Of a stretch of DNA of 64,000 bases, positions 61,007-64,000 are shown one piece after another. The stretch is taken from positions 62,001 to 126,000 of the forward strand of contig JAPNUX010000008.1 of NCBI GenBank assembly GCA_026626905.1, written 5' to 3'. The notes under the pieces were generated by a model, which saw only the letters and a list, made by a program, of their open reading frames with translations, was not told the DNA's origin and searched no databases. The DNA comes from Desulfurococcus sp. (GTDB taxonomy: Archaea; Thermoproteota; Thermoprotei_A; Sulfolobales; Desulfurococcaceae). Each line of letters begins with the position of its first letter. Position 1 is the first letter of the stretch. A program made the translations under genes and the position numbers.

Positions 61007-63211
61007 ATGGGGGTAATCTTGGCCAGGATACGTTTAACGGTTCTCGAGGCTGATTCAAGGGATTACGGTAAGGGTTTAGCTAGACTTGACCCTGATGTAA
61101 TGGAGAAGTACGGTATAATTGAAGGAGACATGCTTCTAATTGAAGGGGGATCTGAGACTGCAGCTTTAGCTGTTCCAAGCGGTGAGCATGATAGAGGCAT
61201 GGGTGTGATAAGACTGGATTCTTTGACAAGGCTTAACGCTGGTGTTGATGTAGGCGATACTGTATACGTGGAGAGAGTTGAACGCAGATATGCTACTGTA
61301 GTGAAACTGGCTCCAACAAACTATCGTGCACCAATAGAAGGCTACGTGCTGGACAGCATTAAACACAAGCTTATAGGCTACCCTGTCATGGAGGGTAATA
61401 GCATACAGATAGTTATAGCTGATATGCCTGTCCCCTTCAAGGTAGTCTTGGTTAAACCATACGATCCAGCGATAATATCGGATGAAACCGAGGTCTACGT
61501 GTTCGAGGAGCCAGTGGATGAAATACCTCATGTAACCTACGATGATATAGGAGGCCTCAGCAGCATAATAGAGAAGATAAGGGAGACTATAGAAATCCCA
61601 TTAAAATACGGGAAGGTCTTCAGGAAGCTTGGTATCGAGCCACCGAAGGGTATACTACTCTACGGGCCGCCAGGCACAGGTAAGACGCTACTAGCTAAAG
61701 CTCTAGCAAACGAGGTTAACGCTTACTTCATCACCATCAATGGCCCGGAGATAATGAGCAAGTATTATGGTGAGTCAGAGCAGCGGCTCCGAGAAGTATT
61801 CAAGCTAGCTAAGAGGAAGGCTAAGAAGAACCCTGCAATAATATTCATTGATGAAATAGATGCTATAGCACCGAAAAGAGATGAAGTAGTCGGCGAGGTA
61901 GAAAGAAGGGTTGTAGCCCAGCTGCTAGCTTTGATGGATGGATTAGAGAGAAGAGGAAACGTGATAGTTATAGGTGCCACCAACAGGCCTAATGCTCTAG
62001 ACCCGGCTTTAAGAAGACCTGGTAGATTCGACAGAGAGATAGAGATACCAATGCCTGATAAGAAGGGGAGGTATGAGATACTCTTAATACACACAAGGAA
62101 GCTTAGAGAGCTGAGGGTACTAGCCCAGGATGTCGACTTAGCCAAGATAGCTGAGATAACCCACGGATACACTGGTGCAGATATAGCCGCGCTAGTCAAG
62201 GAGGCTGTTCTACACGCTATCAGAAGACAAGTGAATTTTGATAGAATAGATAAGTGGCCTCCACCAGACGAGCTACTCTCAAACCTCAAGGTTACGCGAG
62301 AGGACTTCCTCTCAGCGTACAGAAGTATAGTGCCGAGCGGGCTACGCGAGATCCACGTTGAAGTACCAGATGTAAAATGGAGTGATATAGGCGGACTCGA
62401 GGATGTTAAGAGGACTCTAAGAGAGAGCGTCGAGCTGCCATTAAAGCATCCTGAAGTCTACGAGAGATTCGGCATCAAGCCGCCTAAAGGAGTACTATTA
62501 TACGGGCCTCCTGGATGCGGTAAAACCCTGCTCGCAAAGGCTGTTGCAACAGAGGGCGGAGCAAACTTCATAGCTGTTAAAGGCCCTGAGATCATGAGTA
62601 AGTGGGTTGGAGAATCTGAGAAAGCTATCCGCGAGATCTTCAGGAAGGCTAGGCTCTATGCTCCAGCAGTAGTATTCTTCGATGAAATAGATGCTATAGC
62701 TTCGCTGAGAGGCTTTGAAGCAGACTCAGGAGTCTCCGAGAGAGTTGTAACCCAGTTGATAACAGAGATGGATGGAATCCAGAGGATGGAGAATGTTGTG
62801 GTTCTCGCTGCAACTAATAGACCCGACCTACTCGACCCAGCACTACTAAGGCCGGGTAGATTCGATAAGCTAGTCTACGTGCCGCCACCAGACTATAATG
62901 CGAGACTAGAAATACTTAAAGTCCACACGAGAAGCGTGCCTCTAGACGTAGATGTAGATTTAGCTAAGATAGCTAAGATAACTGAAGGCTATAGTGGAGC
63001 AGATATTGAAGCCCTCGTTAGGGAAGCTGTTATGGCTGCTTTAAGAGAATCCCTATTCATAGAGAAAGTCAGCGAGAGGCACTTCATGACAGCCCTAGAA
63101 GTAGTAAAACCTAGTATAAACGACTCAATGGTAAAATTCTACGTTGAATGGGGGATGAAGGCTAGGCAGTCACTCCCCAGACAGATTGTTAAGCCAAGCA
63201 TATACACGTAG
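61007..63211 (+). CDS. cdc48: Cdc48/VCP-like AAA+ ATPase
   Basis: 734 aa (730 from TTG 61019, which gives the usual M-A-R-I-R-L start). Cdc48 N domain (residues about 5-180), D1 with [18 protein letters not shown] and [17 protein letters not shown]2 with [19 protein letters not shown] and [17 protein letters not shown]2 Walker A has Cys where D1 has Thr. Arg fingers in [10 protein letters not shown] and [10 protein letters not shown]. Hexameric unfoldase feeding proteolysis. TTTTATAG at 60941-60948 is the likely TATA box. Confidence 0.96.
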   Translation: MGVILARIRLTVLEADSRDYGKGLARLDPDVMEKYGIIEGDMLLIEGGSETAALAVPSGEHDRGMGVIRLDSLTRLNAGVDVGDTVYVERVERRYATVVKLAPTNYRAPIEGYVLDSIKHKLIGYPVMEGNSIQIVIADMPVPFKVVLVKPYDPAIISDETEVYVFEEPVDEIPHVTYDDIGGLSSIIEKIRETIEIPLKYGKVFRKLGIEPPKGILLYGPPGTGKTLLAKALANEVNAYFITINGPEIMSKYYGESEQRLREVFKLAKRKAKKNPAIIFIDEIDAIAPKRDEVVGEVERRVVAQLLALMDGLERRGNVIVIGATNRPNALDPALRRPGRFDREIEIPMPDKKGRYEILLIHTRKLRELRVLAQDVDLAKIAEITHGYTGADIAALVKEAVLHAIRRQVNFDRIDKWPPPDELLSNLKVTREDFLSAYRSIVPSGLREIHVEVPDVKWSDIGGLEDVKRTLRESVELPLKHPEVYERFGIKPPKGVLLYGPPGCGKTLLAKAVATEGGANFIAVKGPEIMSKWVGESEKAIREIFRKARLYAPAVVFFDEIDAIASLRGFEADSGVSERVVTQLITEMDGIQRMENVVVLAATNRPDLLDPALLRPGRFDKLVYVPPPDYNARLEILKVHTRSVPLDVDVDLAKIAKITEGYSGADIEALVREAVMAALRESLFIEKVSERHFMTALEVVKPSINDSMVKFYVEWGMKARQSLPRQIVKPSIYT

Positions 63212-63226
63212 CGGAGGTGTTCTACA

Positions 63227-63484
63227 GTGAAGTATACACCAGGGTACTGGAGGATCACCCCGCTCTTCAGAGTAATGCTAGAGATCCTGGCTTCAAAACC
63301 CGAGGGAATATATGAGAGCAGCCTTGAAGAACTGTTGAGGAAGGAGTATGGTTTAACACTGAGCAAGCCTGAGTTATATCACACCCTAATGAAGCTAGAG
63401 CTCTCCGGGCTCATACAGGTTGAATCAGTAGGCAGAGAGCTCTTCATAAAGCTCTCTCCTAGATTCTACGAGTATGTAAGGTAG
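63227..63484 (+). CDS. Small winged-helix protein downstream of cdc48
   Basis: 85 aa. FRVMLEILASKPEGIYESSL, LSKPELYHTLMKLELSGLIQ and VESVGRELFIKLSPRF form a short winged helix. GTG start after GGAGGTG, 15 nt after the cdc48 stop, so likely co-transcribed with it. Exact family unknown; it may regulate the operon or act as a small adaptor. Confidence 0.75.
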   Translation: MKYTPGYWRITPLFRVMLEILASKPEGIYESSLEELLRKEYGLTLSKPELYHTLMKLELSGLIQVESVGRELFIKLSPRFYEYVR

Positions 63485-63579
63485 CATAGCGGCTTAAACC
63501 ACGCGGCTGATCCACGCCTGGATCCTCCATGCTAAGATATTAAAGGCCATGATCAAAATACTCTCTCCTGGTGCAAGTA

Positions 63580-64000
63580 ATGGGTGTTAATTTAAAGGAC
63601 CTCATACCCGATGAAGCTAGATCCATTCTCGAAGATTTAAAGATTCTAAGAGGTAGAATTATAGCTATTGATGCATACAACGCTCTCTACCAGTTTCTCG
63701 CTGCAATTAGACAGCCTGATGGAACCCCTCTACTCGACAGTAAGGGAAGAGTAACCAGCCATTTAAGTGGCCTCTTCTACAGGACAATAAACCTTGTGGA
63801 AGCCGGCGTGAAGCCAGTCTATGTGTTCGACGGGAAGCCACCTGAATTGAAAGCTAGAGAAATAGAGAAGAGAAGAGTTATCAGGGAGGAGGCTGCAAGA
63901 AAATACGAGGAGGCAGTACAATCAGGTGATTTAGAGCTTGCAAGACGCTACGCAGCCATGGCTGCCAAACTGACAGATGAAATGGTGAAGGATGCTAGGA
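63580..64000 (+). CDS. fen: Flap endonuclease FEN-1 (5' part)
   Basis: First 140 codons; the gene runs past the window. [20 protein letters not shown], the N-region metal Asp in [18 protein letters not shown], and [19 protein letters not shown] match archaeal FEN-1. Removes 5' flaps at Okazaki fragment ends with PCNA. ATG overlaps a TAATG context after a short leader. Confidence 0.96.
   Translation, partial: MGVNLKDLIPDEARSILEDLKILRGRIIAIDAYNALYQFLAAIRQPDGTPLLDSKGRVTSHLSGLFYRTINLVEAGVKPVYVFDGKPPELKAREIEKRRVIREEAARKYEEAVQSGDLELARRYAAMAAKLTDEMVKDAR

Noticed and set aside
1-64000. CRISPR arrays, insertion sequences, prophage or integrated plasmid
   Set aside because: No regularly spaced repeats, transposase, integrase or att-type tRNA duplications were seen.

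Overview
The window reads as hyperthermophilic Crenarchaeota, most likely Desulfurococcales (a Desulfurococcaceae relative such as Desulfurococcus or Thermosphaera; genus and species are inference). The evidence is the archaeal S10/spc ribosomal gene order, eukaryote-type ribosomal and translation proteins, crenarchaeal cofactors (Rpp29 and Rpp21 RNase P subunits, Nep1, Cdc48), GGTGG-type Shine-Dalgarno sites with many TTG/GTG starts, 4-nt or 1-nt stop/start overlaps, intron-bearing tRNAs without encoded CCA, and form III RuBisCO. Oxygen-sensitive NrdD/NrdG with ThyX points to an anaerobe. Almost everything is chromosomal core; no insertion sequence, prophage or CRISPR array was seen. LAYOUT. 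1-17.6 kb: one long plus-strand run of ribosomal protein genes (L4, L23, L2, S19, L22, S3, L29, Rpp29, S17, L14, L24, S4e, L5, S14, S8, L6, L32e, L19e, L18, S5, L30, L15), then SecY, an EMC3/YidC-like membrane protein, L34e, cytidylate kinase, L14e, Cbf5 and an RsmC-like methylase. A MoxR ATPase plus VWA pair sits between L2 and S19, and the adenylate kinase gene usually found after secY is absent. 18-34 kb: a mixed metabolic region with a subtilisin whose prepro region is broken, RuBisCO III, archease, archaemetzincin, a sugar nucleotidyltransferase with dCTP deaminase, a zinc alcohol dehydrogenase, HAD phosphatase, a membrane protein coupled to a glycosyltransferase, an MFS carrier, the nrdD-nrdG-thyX deoxynucleotide operon and nep1. 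34-45 kb: a second translation block (Rpp21, CRM protein, S19e, PDCD5-like, L39e, L31e, aIF6, L18a, prefoldin alpha, FtsY, SecE, Spt5, L11, L1, L10, L12, AlaRS). 45-64 kb: orphan DNA methylase, DUF2148, TrkH and TrkA, a minus-strand ribosome-biogenesis and initiation operon (aIF2beta, DUF424, Nmd3, aIF1A, Rio1, Pno1/Dim2), a tRNA methylthiotransferase, MscS, aEF1B, Pth2, TruD, an orphan MalK-type ATPase, small HTH regulators, Cdc48 and the start of FEN-1. RNA GENES. Seven tRNAs: Ser(GGA), Phe(GAA), Glu(CTC), Gly(TCC), Arg(TCT), Trp(CCA), Val(GAC). Glu has one intron in the variable region and Trp has two introns. One candidate C/D box sRNA lies near 25.4 kb. MOST NOTABLE POINTS. (1) cbf5 is split by a 22-nt mRNA intron whose removal restores the catalytic Asp. 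(2) Ribosomal protein L12 can only be read from its conserved first residue if AUA is the start codon. (3) A conserved zinc/KH-like gene carries one in-frame TAG. (4) The MoxR-VWA pair lies inside the ribosomal operon. (5) The subtilisin prepro region carries a 17-bp tandem duplication plus a second frameshift. (6) L10 and L12 share 72 identical nucleotides at their 3' ends.
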